DNA of 64,000 bases from Bog-756 sp963713625 (GTDB lineage: Bacteria > Actinomycetota > Acidimicrobiia > Acidimicrobiales > RAAP-2), in NCBI GenBank assembly GCA_963713625.1, contig CAVQMN010000004.1, positions 806,001 to 870,000 on the forward strand, in the 5' to 3' direction. Shown here piece by piece: positions 50,492 through 59,624 of the stretch. A program made the position numbers and the translations under genes. The first letter of the stretch is position 1; every line of letters begins with the position of its first letter. Under the pieces are notes generated by a model. It was given only the letters and a program-made list of their open reading frames with translations. It made no database searches and was not told the origin of the DNA.

Positions 50492-53400
50492 CTACGTGGG
50501 CAGTATGGCGATCATCGGGCTGCTCAGTGGCTGGTCGGCGGCCGAACCATAGAAGCCGGCGTCGCCGAAGGCGAAGATGCCCCCGTCGGATGCCACCAAC
50601 CAGTAGCCGGCGCCGGTGGTGGTGGGAGCCATCCCCACCACCGGCCGGTTGAGGGGCGTGCCGCCCATCGAACCGAAGAAGGGGGCGTCGCCGAAGGCGA
50701 AGATGCCCCCGTCGGATGCCACCAACCAGTAGCCGTGCCCGTTCGAGGTGGGAGCCATCCCCACCACCGGTTGATTGAGGTGCGTCCCACCCATCGACCC
50801 GTAGAAGTGGGCGTCGCCGAAGGCGAAGATACCCCCGTCGGATGCCACCAACCAGTACCCGCCTCCGTCAGGCGTCACCGTCATCCCCACCACCGGTTGA
50901 TTGAGGTGCGTCCCACCCATCGACCCGTAGAAGTGGGCGTCGCCGAAGGCGAAGACCCCGCCATCGGATGCCACCAGCCAGTAGCCACCTCCGCCGGGCG
51001 TGGCCGCCATCCCCACCACCGGCTGATTGAGTGGTGTGCCACCCATCGAACCGTAGAAGGGGGCTGCGCCATAGGCGAAGACACCGCCGCTGGCCGTGGC
51101 CAACCAATAACCGTCGTCGCCCGAGGACCAGGCCAGGCCGATGATCGGCGTGCCGGGGGGCTGCGCCGACACCGGGCCGAACGGTGGGGCGTTCCCACAC
51201 GAAAAGACGGTTCCGGTCTGGCTGAGCAACCAGTACCCGCCGGCTGCCGAGGGGGTCCCACTTCCGCTGGTCGAACAGCCGGGCGATCCGGCCGAGACGT
51301 TCAAGGCCGCGCCGGCCGATGACGAGTTGAAGTTCGCGTCGCCCAGATAGGTGATGCTCACCGTCTGGTTGGTGCCCACCGGGGCGTTGGTGGCACTGCA
51401 ATTTCCGGAACCCTTGACGAGCGAAGCCGTGCACAGGGCCAGGGTGCCGATGGAGAAGGACACCTGGCCGGTGGGGACACCGCGGGATGACGACACTTGG
51501 GCGCGGTAACTGACCGGAGACCCGAAGGCGGCCGTGACCGGAGTGGGCCCACCGGTGGTCCTGGTCGGGGCGGTGGCCACCCGATAGGTGAGGCTCGCCG
51601 AGGAGCCGGCGAAGTTCACATCTCCGCCGTAGGAGGCGACCAAGGTCTGGTTGCCCGCCGGCGCGGCACTCGAGGAGCACGAAGCCGAGCTCCCGTGCAC
51701 GGTGGCGACGCACAGGACCCTCGAGCCGATCGAGAACCTCACCTGCCCACTCGGCCGACTGGGCCCGCTCCCCGATGTGCTCACCGCGGCGGTGTAGGTC
51801 ACCGACTGGCCGAACGTGCTGGCCGGCGGGATGGCCGTCAGCGACGTCGAGGTCGGGCCCGCCGAAATGCTGACGGTGGCCGATCCGCTCGACGCCCCGA
51901 AGTCATGGTCGCCGTGGTAATCGGCCACGACCAACTGGTGGGGGCCCAACGGGGCGGCGGCCGAGTCACACGAGGCGTTCCCGGCCGCCAGCGTGGCATG
52001 GCAGAGCGAGGTGGAGCCGATACTGAAGTCCACCTGGCCGGTGGGGGTGCCGGGCGAGTTCGACGAAACAATGGCTCCGTAGGACACCGATGTGCCGTAC
52101 GTGGTGACGTTGGGACTGGCCTCGGCCGTGGTCCGGCTGGGAAGGGGAGCAACCGGCGGGGTCACGGTGAGCGGCGTGGTCGCGCTGGTCGGTGCGTAGG
52201 TCGAACTGCCCGAGTACTCGCCACTGACCGTCTGGGCGGCTCCTTCCGGAGCGGCGCTCGAGCTGCAGGATCCCGCTCCGCCGACCAGGCTCGCCGTACA
52301 CAGCGGCGTCGTCCCCAACGAGAAGGCGACGGTGCCGGTCGGGACGCCAGCAGATCCTGAGACGGTGGCCGAAAACAGGACGGCGTTCCCGAACGGCACC
52401 GTGCTCGGGGTGGCCAGGATGATCATCGAGGACGGATTGGGCGGAGGGGACGGAGCAATGGTGACCGGTAACGGGACCGAATCCGTTTGGTTGTCGGCGT
52501 CGGTGACCACGAAGGTCGGATCGAAGTCGCCGGCCCGGGTCGGCACACCCGAGAGCTCACCGCTCACGCTGTCGAGGCTGAGCCCGGGGGGCAGGCCGGT
52601 CGCCGACCACGAATACGGAGTGGCACCGCCGGTGGCCGACAGGGTGACGTCCGGATACGGAGTCTCGAGCACACCTGCCGGCAGGCTCGAGGTGGTGATC
52701 GACACCGGACTGACCGAAAGATAGGTGAAGGCCCCTGATTTCGTCACCGAGCCTCCGTCAGTGGTGACCGTGACGTCGGCGGGCCCCGGGGTGCCGGGTG
52801 GCACCGTTCCCACAATCTGGGTCGAGCTGTCCGAAGTGATGGTCAGGGTCCGGCCGCCCACGGTCACCTCGACCGGCGACGACGAATCCCCGGCCAGGTT
52901 GGTCCCGGTGATGGTGATCGGCGTCCCGCCGGTGGCCGGACCTTCGCCCGGGACCACCGAGATGATGGTGGGCGCCGAGGGCGTCCACTGGAGGTTGATG
53001 TAGCCGTTCCCTCCGGGATGAGCCTGGCTTCTCCTCGCGCCGGCGCCCCGGGCCGCGCCGTCACCCAGAACCACCGATCCGAGGGTGTAGCTCATGTTCA
53101 CCGCGGAGGCACCGCCGCCCCCACCGCCCGCGCCTGCACTCCCGGTGCGGCACCCGTCGCCACCACCGCCTCCTCCACCGGTGTAGCCGGCTCCGCCGCC
53201 ACCACCGCTCCCGGCCCCGAAATACGGAGGGAGATCGTGAAGTGGCCCGGTTCCACCGCTTCCGCCCTTCGACGACGAAGGGGAGGAGCCGCCGGGCATG
53301 CCGTTCACCGCGGCCGCACCACTCGAGCGTCCCCCGGCGCCTCCGCCGCGCGCCGTGCCGCCGCCTCCGCCGTAGCCGGCGCTTCCCGTGTTGCCCGATC

Positions 53401-54142
53401 CGCCGCCCTCGACCTCAAACCCGTGGGACGAGGTCCGGGGTCCCGACCAGCCCGCACCGCCGTCACCGGAGCCCTCCCTGCCGAAGATGCAGTCGTCCTC
53501 GCCCCCCGCACCACCCCCTCCACCGGCCACGGCAATGACCCGAGGTCCCGTCGTGGTCTGTCGACACTGGTGGATGACACCCAAACACAGACCGGAACTC
53601 CCTCCACCTCCGCCTCCGGCGTTGCCGGTGAAGACGGAAGGCCTGCCTGCCGTCGCCCCACGGCTGTAGCCACCGCCACCCCTTCCTGGCTTGCCCGGCC
53701 TGATGCCCCTCCCCGGCCCCCCACCCGATCCGCCACATCCGGCGATACCCGAGACGGGTCCGGTCAGATTGGACAACGTGACGTCGATCTCGCCCCCGAA
53801 GCCCCCTTGCGGGTTGTGATTGTCCCCACTGCTCCACACCCCGCCGCCGCCGCCGGCGCCGCTGATCTGCAGTGTGGCCGAAGTGGTGTTCGGTGGTGGG
53901 GAATCCGAGGCGAACCACCGATCACATGAGGAGTCAGGATTGCCGCCGGTCCAGGTCGCCGAAATCGTTGCCGCGCCCGCGGGCGCAGGCGCATCCAAGA
54001 TGACCGCGGCCGCGGCAGCCGGGAGACTTCCGAGCAGCAAGGCGAGGACCCCGAAGACCGCGAGGGACCTGGTCCGTTGCCTGACCCGGCGTTGCGGGCC
54101 GGGCAATGCCGTCGTGCGCGCTACGTTCGCCTGATCCTGCAT
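50492..54142 (-). CDS. Large secreted Gly-rich / Ig-like / six-repeat propeller-like protein
   Basis: A 1216-residue exported protein. A signal sequence (residues ~26-48, SLAVFGVLALLLGSLPAAAAA) leads into a Gly-rich region (~90-370) with a few Cys. An IPT/TIG-like domain (~385-470; PTIISVVPGEGPATGG) and a putative-Ig domain (~475-570) follow. Then come four Ig-like repeats of the Big_3_5 type (~575-960), each with the PTGxVxFSxG signature and a Cys pair. Residues 969-1216 are six 42-residue units of GYWLVASDGGIFAFGDA type. The modular plan fits a cell-surface adhesin or matrix protein (inference). The ATG follows GGAGGTG. The units are nearly identical at DNA level. Confidence 0.87.
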   Translation of the reverse strand: MQDQANVARTTALPGPQRRVRQRTRSLAVFGVLALLLGSLPAAAAAVILDAPAPAGAATISATWTGGNPDSSCDRWFASDSPPPNTTSATLQISGAGGGGGVWSSGDNHNPQGGFGGEIDVTLSNLTGPVSGIAGCGGSGGGPGRGIRPGKPGRGGGGYSRGATAGRPSVFTGNAGGGGGGSSGLCLGVIHQCRQTTTGPRVIAVAGGGGGAGGEDDCIFGREGSGDGGAGWSGPRTSSHGFEVEGGGSGNTGSAGYGGGGGTARGGGAGGRSSGAAAVNGMPGGSSPSSSKGGSGGTGPLHDLPPYFGAGSGGGGGAGYTGGGGGGGDGCRTGSAGAGGGGGGASAVNMSYTLGSVVLGDGAARGAGARRSQAHPGGNGYINLQWTPSAPTIISVVPGEGPATGGTPITITGTNLAGDSSSPVEVTVGGRTLTITSDSSTQIVGTVPPGTPGPADVTVTTDGGSVTKSGAFTYLSVSPVSITTSSLPAGVLETPYPDVTLSATGGATPYSWSATGLPPGLSLDSVSGELSGVPTRAGDFDPTFVVTDADNQTDSVPLPVTIAPSPPPNPSSMIILATPSTVPFGNAVLFSATVSGSAGVPTGTVAFSLGTTPLCTASLVGGAGSCSSSAAPEGAAQTVSGEYSGSSTYAPTSATTPLTVTPPVAPLPSRTTAEASPNVTTYGTSVSYGAIVSSNSPGTPTGQVDFSIGSTSLCHATLAAGNASCDSAAAPLGPHQLVVADYHGDHDFGASSGSATVSISAGPTSTSLTAIPPASTFGQSVTYTAAVSTSGSGPSRPSGQVRFSIGSRVLCVATVHGSSASCSSSAAPAGNQTLVASYGGDVNFAGSSASLTYRVATAPTRTTGGPTPVTAAFGSPVSYRAQVSSSRGVPTGQVSFSIGTLALCTASLVKGSGNCSATNAPVGTNQTVSITYLGDANFNSSSAGAALNVSAGSPGCSTSGSGTPSAAGGYWLLSQTGTVFSCGNAPPFGPVSAQPPGTPIIGLAWSSGDDGYWLATASGGVFAYGAAPFYGSMGGTPLNQPVVGMAATPGGGGYWLVASDGGVFAFGDAHFYGSMGGTHLNQPVVGMTVTPDGGGYWLVASDGGIFAFGDAHFYGSMGGTHLNQPVVGMAPTSNGHGYWLVASDGGIFAFGDAPFFGSMGGTPLNRPVVGMAPTTTGAGYWLVASDGGIFAFGDAGFYGSAADQPLSSPMIAILPT
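50495..51238 (-). repeat. Six 126-bp tandem repeats encoding 42-residue propeller-like units
   Basis: Units begin GYWL and contain GxVFxxGxAxFYGSMGG and LNxPVVGMA; the last is 38 residues. Units 2-5 differ at few positions and share long identical DNA runs, indicating recent duplication or gene conversion. A 42-residue period with six copies suits a closed six-bladed beta-propeller (inference). Confidence 0.85.
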
Positions 54143-54334
54143 GGACCACCTCCGTCGCCGGAAAATTGCCTAGCGGCTACCGGCGTGGCGCACGCTACTG
54201 CGCACGATGCGGAGTGCCGGGGATGCCGGGCCCGAACGGGCCCAACGGGGGCGGCCGCCGGAATCTGCCCATCCTTGCCCTGTGGGCACCGGGGCACAGC
54301 CCTCTTCGGCGTGGAGACACGACATAGGTCGGCA

Positions 54335-54883
54335 TCACCGGTGACCGCCGACGTACCCGCGGTCGCCGGGCATGGGTTGCACTGTGACTCCGGCTGCGGT
54401 CAGAAACTGGCGGATTTGGCATGCATGCTCGACGACATGCAGAGGCAGGCGGCCGACAATGACTCCGTACGGCATGCCGTGGTAACGATGGGCGGCAGGA
54501 AGTGGCCGAGCGGCCGCGTCTTCGGTAAGCGCGTCCAGTGTGCGCCGAACCCTCCCGCGGCAGTAGTCGATGTAACCGAGCAGCTCGGCCTTGGCGAACA
54601 GACGGTTGGGAAAGGAGTAGGTGTTCTCGTCAAAAGGTTGTGGCGGTTCCCACGGCTCGAACTCGGCGCTGAGGTCGTAGTCGAGGGTCGACAGCGCGTG
54701 GTACCCCAGGAACCAGGGGGCGGAGCCGTGTAGTCCTCCGTGCGGCGTCGGGCCGGTGGGGGCCTCATCCGGCCACAGGTCCGTCTCCCACAGATCGCCG
54801 GGACAGTCCCTGAGCGCCGCCTCCATCAGCCGTAGCGCTTCCCCGAAGTTGCTGGCCAAGCTCTTCACAAACGGGTTCGTCAC
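54335..54883 (-). CDS. DinB-superfamily protein
   Basis: A 182-residue helical protein with spaced His residues (WFLGYHALSTLDYDLSAEFEPWEPPQPF; GRLPLHVVEHACQIRQFLTAAG), the metal-site layout of DinB-like enzymes. The specific reaction is unknown. The GTG at 54883 is chosen because upstream sequence is not protein-like; TAGTAC lies seven bases before it and could be a leaderless promoter. It sits just outside the left end of the integrated element. Confidence 0.8.
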   Translation of the reverse strand: MTNPFVKSLASNFGEALRLMEAALRDCPGDLWETDLWPDEAPTGPTPHGGLHGSAPWFLGYHALSTLDYDLSAEFEPWEPPQPFDENTYSFPNRLFAKAELLGYIDYCRGRVRRTLDALTEDAAARPLPAAHRYHGMPYGVIVGRLPLHVVEHACQIRQFLTAAGVTVQPMPGDRGYVGGHR

Positions 54884-55051
54884 ATCGTCCGTACTAGCGC
54901 ATATCCCCGCTCGCGTGACGCACACCGACCCCGAGATCCGAGCGGCCGATGGCCGATCGATCATGCGCCTCTGAGGACCGTTCGACAGAGAGAGGCTCCT
55001 CCGATGGCACCCGGAGGGCACGACGTGGCCGGTGCAACGGGGGTGGGGTGA

Positions 55052-55095
55052 GTGGGGCTAGCAAGAATCGAACTTGCGACCTCAGCATTATCAGT
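55052..55095 (-). repeat. attL: displaced 3' half of tRNA-Ile
   Basis: This 44-base stretch is identical to 60816-60859. Read leftward it runs from the anticodon loop (ACTGATAATGC) to the 3' end of the tRNA. The bases beyond it read ACTC, so this copy lacks an encoded CCA. Confidence 0.9.
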
Positions 55096-55497
55096 TCGAC
55101 CACGCTTGACTATCTGGAACTGAATGGAACGAGAATGCCTGGTCAGGCGATTGGACGAACCAGCCGGTACCGCGTGGAACGGAATGGGGCGCGGGATAAA
55201 CGCGGGATGAAACGACCGAGCCAATGGCGAGCCGACGTTGCGCCGACAGTCGGTGTCGACGGCCGGTGGGAGTGTCACCTGCCGCCGTTCGGGCCCGATC
55301 GTCCCAATATCGCGATTACACGGGTGAAACGTCACCGACCGGCACATCGAGGTCAGTCCCCAATCAGAATCGCAGTGGATGAACTGGGGCGTTATTGCTG
55401 GTCAGTGCGCAAACCCCGCCTCAGCCCAGGTGGGTGCTGATCCGGAGTCTCCAAGCTGCGAGGATGCACCAAGCAATCTCTCTGAGAGGACGGCCCC
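55096..55497. other. Left arm of the element without a convincing gene
   Basis: About 400 bases between attL and the phosphoesterase. Open frames here translate antisense tRNA sequence or are low in plausibility. Only the phosphoesterase ribosome-binding site (GAGAGGA) near the end is recognisable. Confidence 0.6.
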
Positions 55498-57066
55498 GTG
55501 ACCACTGATCGAGCCCATGCCATGGACCACATCGTGGTGGTCATGTTCGAGAACCGCTCCTTGGACAACGTGCTTGGGCACCTCTACGGACCCGAGGACG
55601 GCAAGACGTTCGACGGAGTGATCGGCAAGAACCTTTCGAACCCCATCCCCGAATGGGCCGAGCACGGAGCCGACCGCAAGGTGGTGCCCTACACGGTGGC
55701 CACAGACATGGACAGCCCGAACCCGGACTCGGGGGAGGAGTATCCCCACACCAACACCCAGCTCTACAACATCCTGAGCGAGGAGAATCGTTTCAAACTG
55801 GGCGACGACATCAAGGCTCCGTGGAACGCTCCCGAGCCTGGTCAAAAGCCGACCATGGACGGATTCGTGACCGACTACATCAGTACCTTCACCGCCGAGA
55901 TGGGTCGCCAACCCACCTACGAAGAATATGCGCACATCATGACGGGATTCACCCCGGAACAGGTGCCGGTCCTCAACGGACTCGCCCGTGCCTTCGGCGT
56001 GTTCGATCACTGGTTCTGCGAGGTCCCCTCACAGACCTTCATGAACCGTTCCTTTTGGACGGCCGCCACCTCGTCAGGCCTGACAGTAAACAGTCCGGCC
56101 AAGAAGTGGCTGACCAACAACGATGCCGAGACGATCTTCAACCGCCTGGAGGACCACGGCAAGACCTGGAAGGTCTATGTGGCCGAACCGATGCAGTTCT
56201 CGGCAACCGCCGTCATCCACTACCAGCGGCTGAAGGACCGCCTCGGCACGCATTTTGTCCCGTTCGCCCAGTTCGAGACGGACGCCGCCAAGGGTGACCT
56301 GGCCGACTTTTCCTTCATCGAACCTTGTTTGATCATCGGGCATAGCGACTACCACCCCGCTGCCGGACGAGCACTGGGACACGGCGTGGAGATCCCGAGC
56401 TTGGACCCACCGTCGTCGATCCTGGGTGGCGAGGCATTCCTGGCCCGCATCTACGACGCTTATCGAGGAATGCAGTCTTCGTCTGGGTCCAACGTCTGGA
56501 ATACAACGCTGCTTGTCGGCTGGGATGAGCCGGGGGGTACCTACGACCATGTTCCGCCTGGCTCTGTCCCACCTCCCGACCCCAAGGCAACCGCCGGAGA
56601 GAGTGGCTTTACGTTCGACCGGTCGGGCTACCGGGTCCCGGCCGTGATCATCTCCCCTTGGGTGGCCGAGGGTGATGTGTTCAACGAGGAGCACCGACAC
56701 ACATCGCTCATCGCCACCCTTCGGGAGCAGTGGAATCTCGGAGAGCCGTTTACCTCACGGGACGCCGCTGCACGGACGTTCTCCCACGCCTTCACGCTCG
56801 ATACTCCGCGGGACCCGAAGGGATGGCCGGTCCCCGAAGCACATCCGGTGCCCAAGTTCACGTTGGACGCCCTGGCGCTCGGAGAGGTTGTAGCTCCCTT
56901 GGGCAAGGACCTGCTCGATGGGCTTCGAGGGTACGCAGAGCTGAACAAGGTCAAGCTCGAAGGGGTTCCTGACGACCCCAAGGCCGACGTACCGCCGGAA
57001 CAGATTCTGACGGTGTTGCGGAGCGCACTCGCCATGTTCTTCCCGCTTTTGGCTCCCAAGAAGTAG
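55498..57066 (+). CDS. Phosphoesterase of the phospholipase C / acid phosphatase family
   Basis: A 522-residue alkaline-phosphatase-superfamily enzyme: VVMFENRSLDNVLGHLYGPED (metal-binding Glu-Asn and nucleophile region), VFDHWFCEVPSQTFMNRSFWTAATSSG, LLVGWDEPGGTYDHVPPGSV (metal-site Asp-Glu and Asp-His), and YRVPAVIISPWVAEGDVFNEEHRHTSLIATLREQWNLG. It should cleave phosphodiesters or phosphomonoesters, typically of phospholipids. Most relatives are Tat-exported; here the frame begins MTTDRAHAMDHIVVVMFENR, with no signal peptide, so either it is cytosolic or its export region has been lost. It is cargo in the integrated element. GTG start after GAGAGGA. Confidence 0.88.
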   Translation: MTTDRAHAMDHIVVVMFENRSLDNVLGHLYGPEDGKTFDGVIGKNLSNPIPEWAEHGADRKVVPYTVATDMDSPNPDSGEEYPHTNTQLYNILSEENRFKLGDDIKAPWNAPEPGQKPTMDGFVTDYISTFTAEMGRQPTYEEYAHIMTGFTPEQVPVLNGLARAFGVFDHWFCEVPSQTFMNRSFWTAATSSGLTVNSPAKKWLTNNDAETIFNRLEDHGKTWKVYVAEPMQFSATAVIHYQRLKDRLGTHFVPFAQFETDAAKGDLADFSFIEPCLIIGHSDYHPAAGRALGHGVEIPSLDPPSSILGGEAFLARIYDAYRGMQSSSGSNVWNTTLLVGWDEPGGTYDHVPPGSVPPPDPKATAGESGFTFDRSGYRVPAVIISPWVAEGDVFNEEHRHTSLIATLREQWNLGEPFTSRDAAARTFSHAFTLDTPRDPKGWPVPEAHPVPKFTLDALALGEVVAPLGKDLLDGLRGYAELNKVKLEGVPDDPKADVPPEQILTVLRSALAMFFPLLAPKK

Positions 57067-57256
57067 CCGAACAACCCGACCGCCAGGGGTGTCCCAAGTA
57101 ACACGGGGAACCAGTGCTGAGCGGGTGTCTCCTACCACCGGCTCGGTGGCTGTTATTTGCCGTGGCTGACCGGCACCCAGGGGGCAGGGAACCAGCTACC
57201 GGAAGCCACAGCCGTGGGTCCACTTGGAACGTATCGAAAAAATGGACTGGATTGGG

Positions 57257-58172
57257 TCAGCCGGGAAGAGAAGGCGCGAAGGTGGCAATGCCAACGACCG
57301 GCGCGCTCAGCCGTGTCCCGCCCATCGACCCCTCGAAAGGAGCAGTACCGAACGAGAACACCCCACCATCCTTTGCAGCCAGCCAGTAGCCCATCCCATC
57401 CGGCGTGGCGGCGACCCCAACGACCGGCGCATTGAGGTGTGACCCACCCATGGACCCGTGGAATGAGGCATCGCCGAATGAGAACACGCCACCGTCAGCC
57501 GCGGCCAGCCAGTAGCCCTTGCCATCCGGTGTACGGGCGATCCCTACCACCGGCACATTGAGGCGTGTCCCACCCATGGACCCATAGAACGTGAGCGTCG
57601 CCGAATGAGAACACGCCACCGTCAGCCGCGGCCAGCCAGTAGCCTTTCCCGTCCGGGGTGGCTGCCATTCCTACGACTGGAGCATTGAGGGTCTCGGAGC
57701 TGACTTGGACGGATGGACCGGCATCACCACACCCCAACACGTGTCCGTCTGAGCTGGCCATAAAGAACCCGTTCCCGGTCGGGGACGATGCAATTCCCGT
57801 CCACGACCCCTTCGCTCCGTTCAGACTCGTACAGCCGATCTGCTCTGGCTGCCCCGCCTGGCCGAATGCAGTGGCCAAGCGGTACGCGTTGACGAGCCAG
57901 TATCCATTGCCACTTGGCGTCGAAGCGATCGCATCACACCCAAAGGCTGCATTCAGCGTGCTCGGTGGTTGGGGGGAGAGACCGCAGGTAGTCGGCAAAG
58001 TTGTGCCGGAGCCATAGAACGGCGCACCGAAAGAGAACACCCCTCCGTCAGCTCCTGCGAGCCAGTAGCCAGGTGTTGACGGAGGTGGGGAAGCATCGGC
58101 GCTAGCAGTGGTGGCTATCACCCCAACGCTCGCGAAGACTAGAACGGCCAGTATTCGGCGGACTGTGGTCAT
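57257..58172 (-). pseudogene. Secreted six-repeat propeller-like gene broken by a one-base insertion
   Basis: With base 57590 removed, the frame encodes 304 residues: a signal peptide (LAVLVFASVGVIATTASADA) and six GYWL-type units. Units 4-6 contain GYWLAAADGGVFSFGDA and FYGSMGG, and the first three are more diverged. The extra base interrupts GDAHFYGSMGG in unit 4, so translation would go off-frame about 190 residues in. It is either a real lesion or an assembly error. It is clearly related to the C-terminus of the 1216-residue protein outside the element. The ATG at 58172 has AAAGGTGG upstream. Confidence 0.8.
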
Positions 58173-58186
58173 TGGGCCACCTTTCG

Positions 58187-58444
58187 CTAGTTGAATTGTG
58201 TGGGCAACGGTTGCGGGCCGCCGCGGTAAGGCCCAGTCGGCCCGAGGTCTGGGGTAGTCCATCCCTCCAGCTGAGTCTTTGGGTCGTCCTCAAAGGCGTG
58301 GTCTCCGAAATGAACCATGCAGAAGTCGCAATGGTCGTGATCCTCGTCAGGGTCCTCGGAAGCCCACTTCCGCCAGTGCCAGGTCAAACCTTGGAGCCAC
58401 CGGGCTTGGCCTTGAATGCGCCAGTCGTCTTCAGAAACCACCAC
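58187..58444 (-). CDS. Small HxHCxxC-containing protein
   Basis: An 85-residue protein: DDWRIQGQARWLQGLTWHWRKW then DHDHCDFCMVHFGD and QLEGWTTPDLGPTG. The His/Cys cluster could hold a metal, and the overall plan resembles short uncharacterised proteins with a DHDHCEFC-type motif (recollection). Only one CxxC is present. It lies 14 bases upstream of the propeller-like pseudogene on the same strand, so both may be one unit. The start is one of two consecutive GTG codons. Confidence 0.6.
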   Translation of the reverse strand: MVVSEDDWRIQGQARWLQGLTWHWRKWASEDPDEDHDHCDFCMVHFGDHAFEDDPKTQLEGWTTPDLGPTGPYRGGPQPLPTQFN

Positions 58445-58566
58445 CCCAGTCTCCCACCGATCTTGCGGTCCTCACTATCCCCTGCCGGTTCAGAGGCGCA
58501 TATCGCCTGCCCCGACGGGCAATAACACCCCCACTGGCACCGTGTCCGGCATGAAGCGATGCCGAC

Positions 58567-59277
58567 ATGCTGGCCGCCACCCTCCATGTCGCCGCCCGCA
58601 AGGTCACAGCTCCGCTTCCGGGCACCGACAACGAGGTCAGGATGGTCTGGGGCGACCAGGTGGACGCCGCCATCGTGACCGAGGCCGAGAACGGCCGGCG
58701 CAGGGCCGCTGCTTACTTGGCCAAGTACGCCACCAAGGGATCCGACGAGCACGGCGTGCTCGATCATCGCCTCCGGTCCGGCACTCCGAGGGATGCACGA
58801 CTGCAAGAACACCTCCGTTTGCTGGTGGCTACCGCATGGGAGCTCGGTGAACGGCCCGAGCTTGGGGACGGCCGCCTTCGGCTCTGGGCTCACACCTGCG
58901 GGCTCCGAGGACACTTCCTCACGAAATCGAGGCGGTACTCGACAACGTTCGGGGCCCTTCGGGCCGAGCGCCGGCGCTGGCGAATCTCCCAGCGGAAGGG
59001 CGGTCAACCGGAGGGCCCGTCGAACCCAGACGAGGTGGAGTTCCGGGAGTGGACATTCGAGGGCGCCGGCTACCGGACTACAGGCGACGTCTGTCTCGCT
59101 AGGAACTTCGAAGAAGATCTTCGGAACAGACGCATGCTTGCCCGAGAGGCTGGGTCGGATGACAAGCCGAGCAAGCGTCGGCTTCTCAAGAACCGGGGCC
59201 GGCGAAGCCCAGTACGCCGTGCCGACCAAGCTCCTGTACACGGTGGAGGAGGCAGCGGCCATGCTCTCGCTGACTAG
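58567..59277 (+). pseudogene. 5'-truncated RepSA-type replication initiator
   Basis: The 236 readable residues match the C-terminal half of RepSA-type initiators of actinomycete elements: MLAATLHVAARKVTAPLPG, VRMVWGDQVDAAIV, AAYLAKYATKGSDEHGVLDHRL and LRGHFLTKSRRYSTTFGALRAERRRW. A stop codon at 58552 lies in frame just upstream, and no N-terminal portion (roughly 250-300 residues in family members) is present. It is therefore a remnant and replication is presumably lost. Its end overlaps the excisionase start, as in intact elements. Confidence 0.8.
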
Positions 59278-59419
59278 AACCAGCGTCTTCCATCTCATCG
59301 GTGAGCACAAGTTGGCGGCGGTCAAGATCGGTGAACGGAGGCGGATCGCGCACCAGGCCCTCGACGATTTCGTCGCTCAACTTGAGTCCGTCTCTGAGCC
59401 TTGCCAGGACCCGTCGTGA
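59219..59419 (+). CDS. Excisionase-like MerR-type helix-turn-helix protein
   Basis: A 66-residue protein: KLLYTVEEAAAMLSLTRTSVFHLIGEHKLAAVKIGERRRIAHQALDDFVAQL is the DNA-binding excisionase fold (winged helix of the helix_turn_helix_17 type). It would bend DNA at the att sites to bias integrase toward excision. The GTG lies inside the end of the repSA remnant. The gene is followed by a ~200-base gap, then the integrase. Confidence 0.8.
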   Translation: MPTKLLYTVEEAAAMLSLTRTSVFHLIGEHKLAAVKIGERRRIAHQALDDFVAQLESVSEPCQDPS

Positions 59420-59624
59420 GCTCGGGCGGACGCGACCTGGGTCGATGGTGGGACAAGGCACCCGCCTGGTAGAACGGGTGGACCGCCGACACCATGCGCG
59501 CTCGGGGCGACGCATGTCGACGGGGCCTCGTAGCTGGAGGCTGGGATCTGATCCGTGCCCGCCCCTCAGTCAGTCGTTCGTCGCGCCTGGTGTGCGCGAC
59601 GGGCTGCGGAGATGAGGAGCGCAC

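Noticed and set aside
50495..51238. CRISPR array
   Set aside because: The repeat period is 126 bp, in frame, and encodes conserved 42-residue units with no spacer structure.
53000..53900. PE_PGRS-type mycobacterial gene
   Set aside because: The Gly-rich region is internal, follows a standard signal peptide, and no PE domain is present.
54894..55440. Frames on both strands over attL (MLRSQVRFLLAP; GASKNRTCDLSII)
   Set aside because: They translate the tRNA fragment at attL and flanking non-coding DNA; no protein-like features beyond that.
58431..58673. Extra minus-strand gene over the RepSA remnant
   Set aside because: It is antisense to recognisable RepSA sequence and has no domain or ribosome-binding site.
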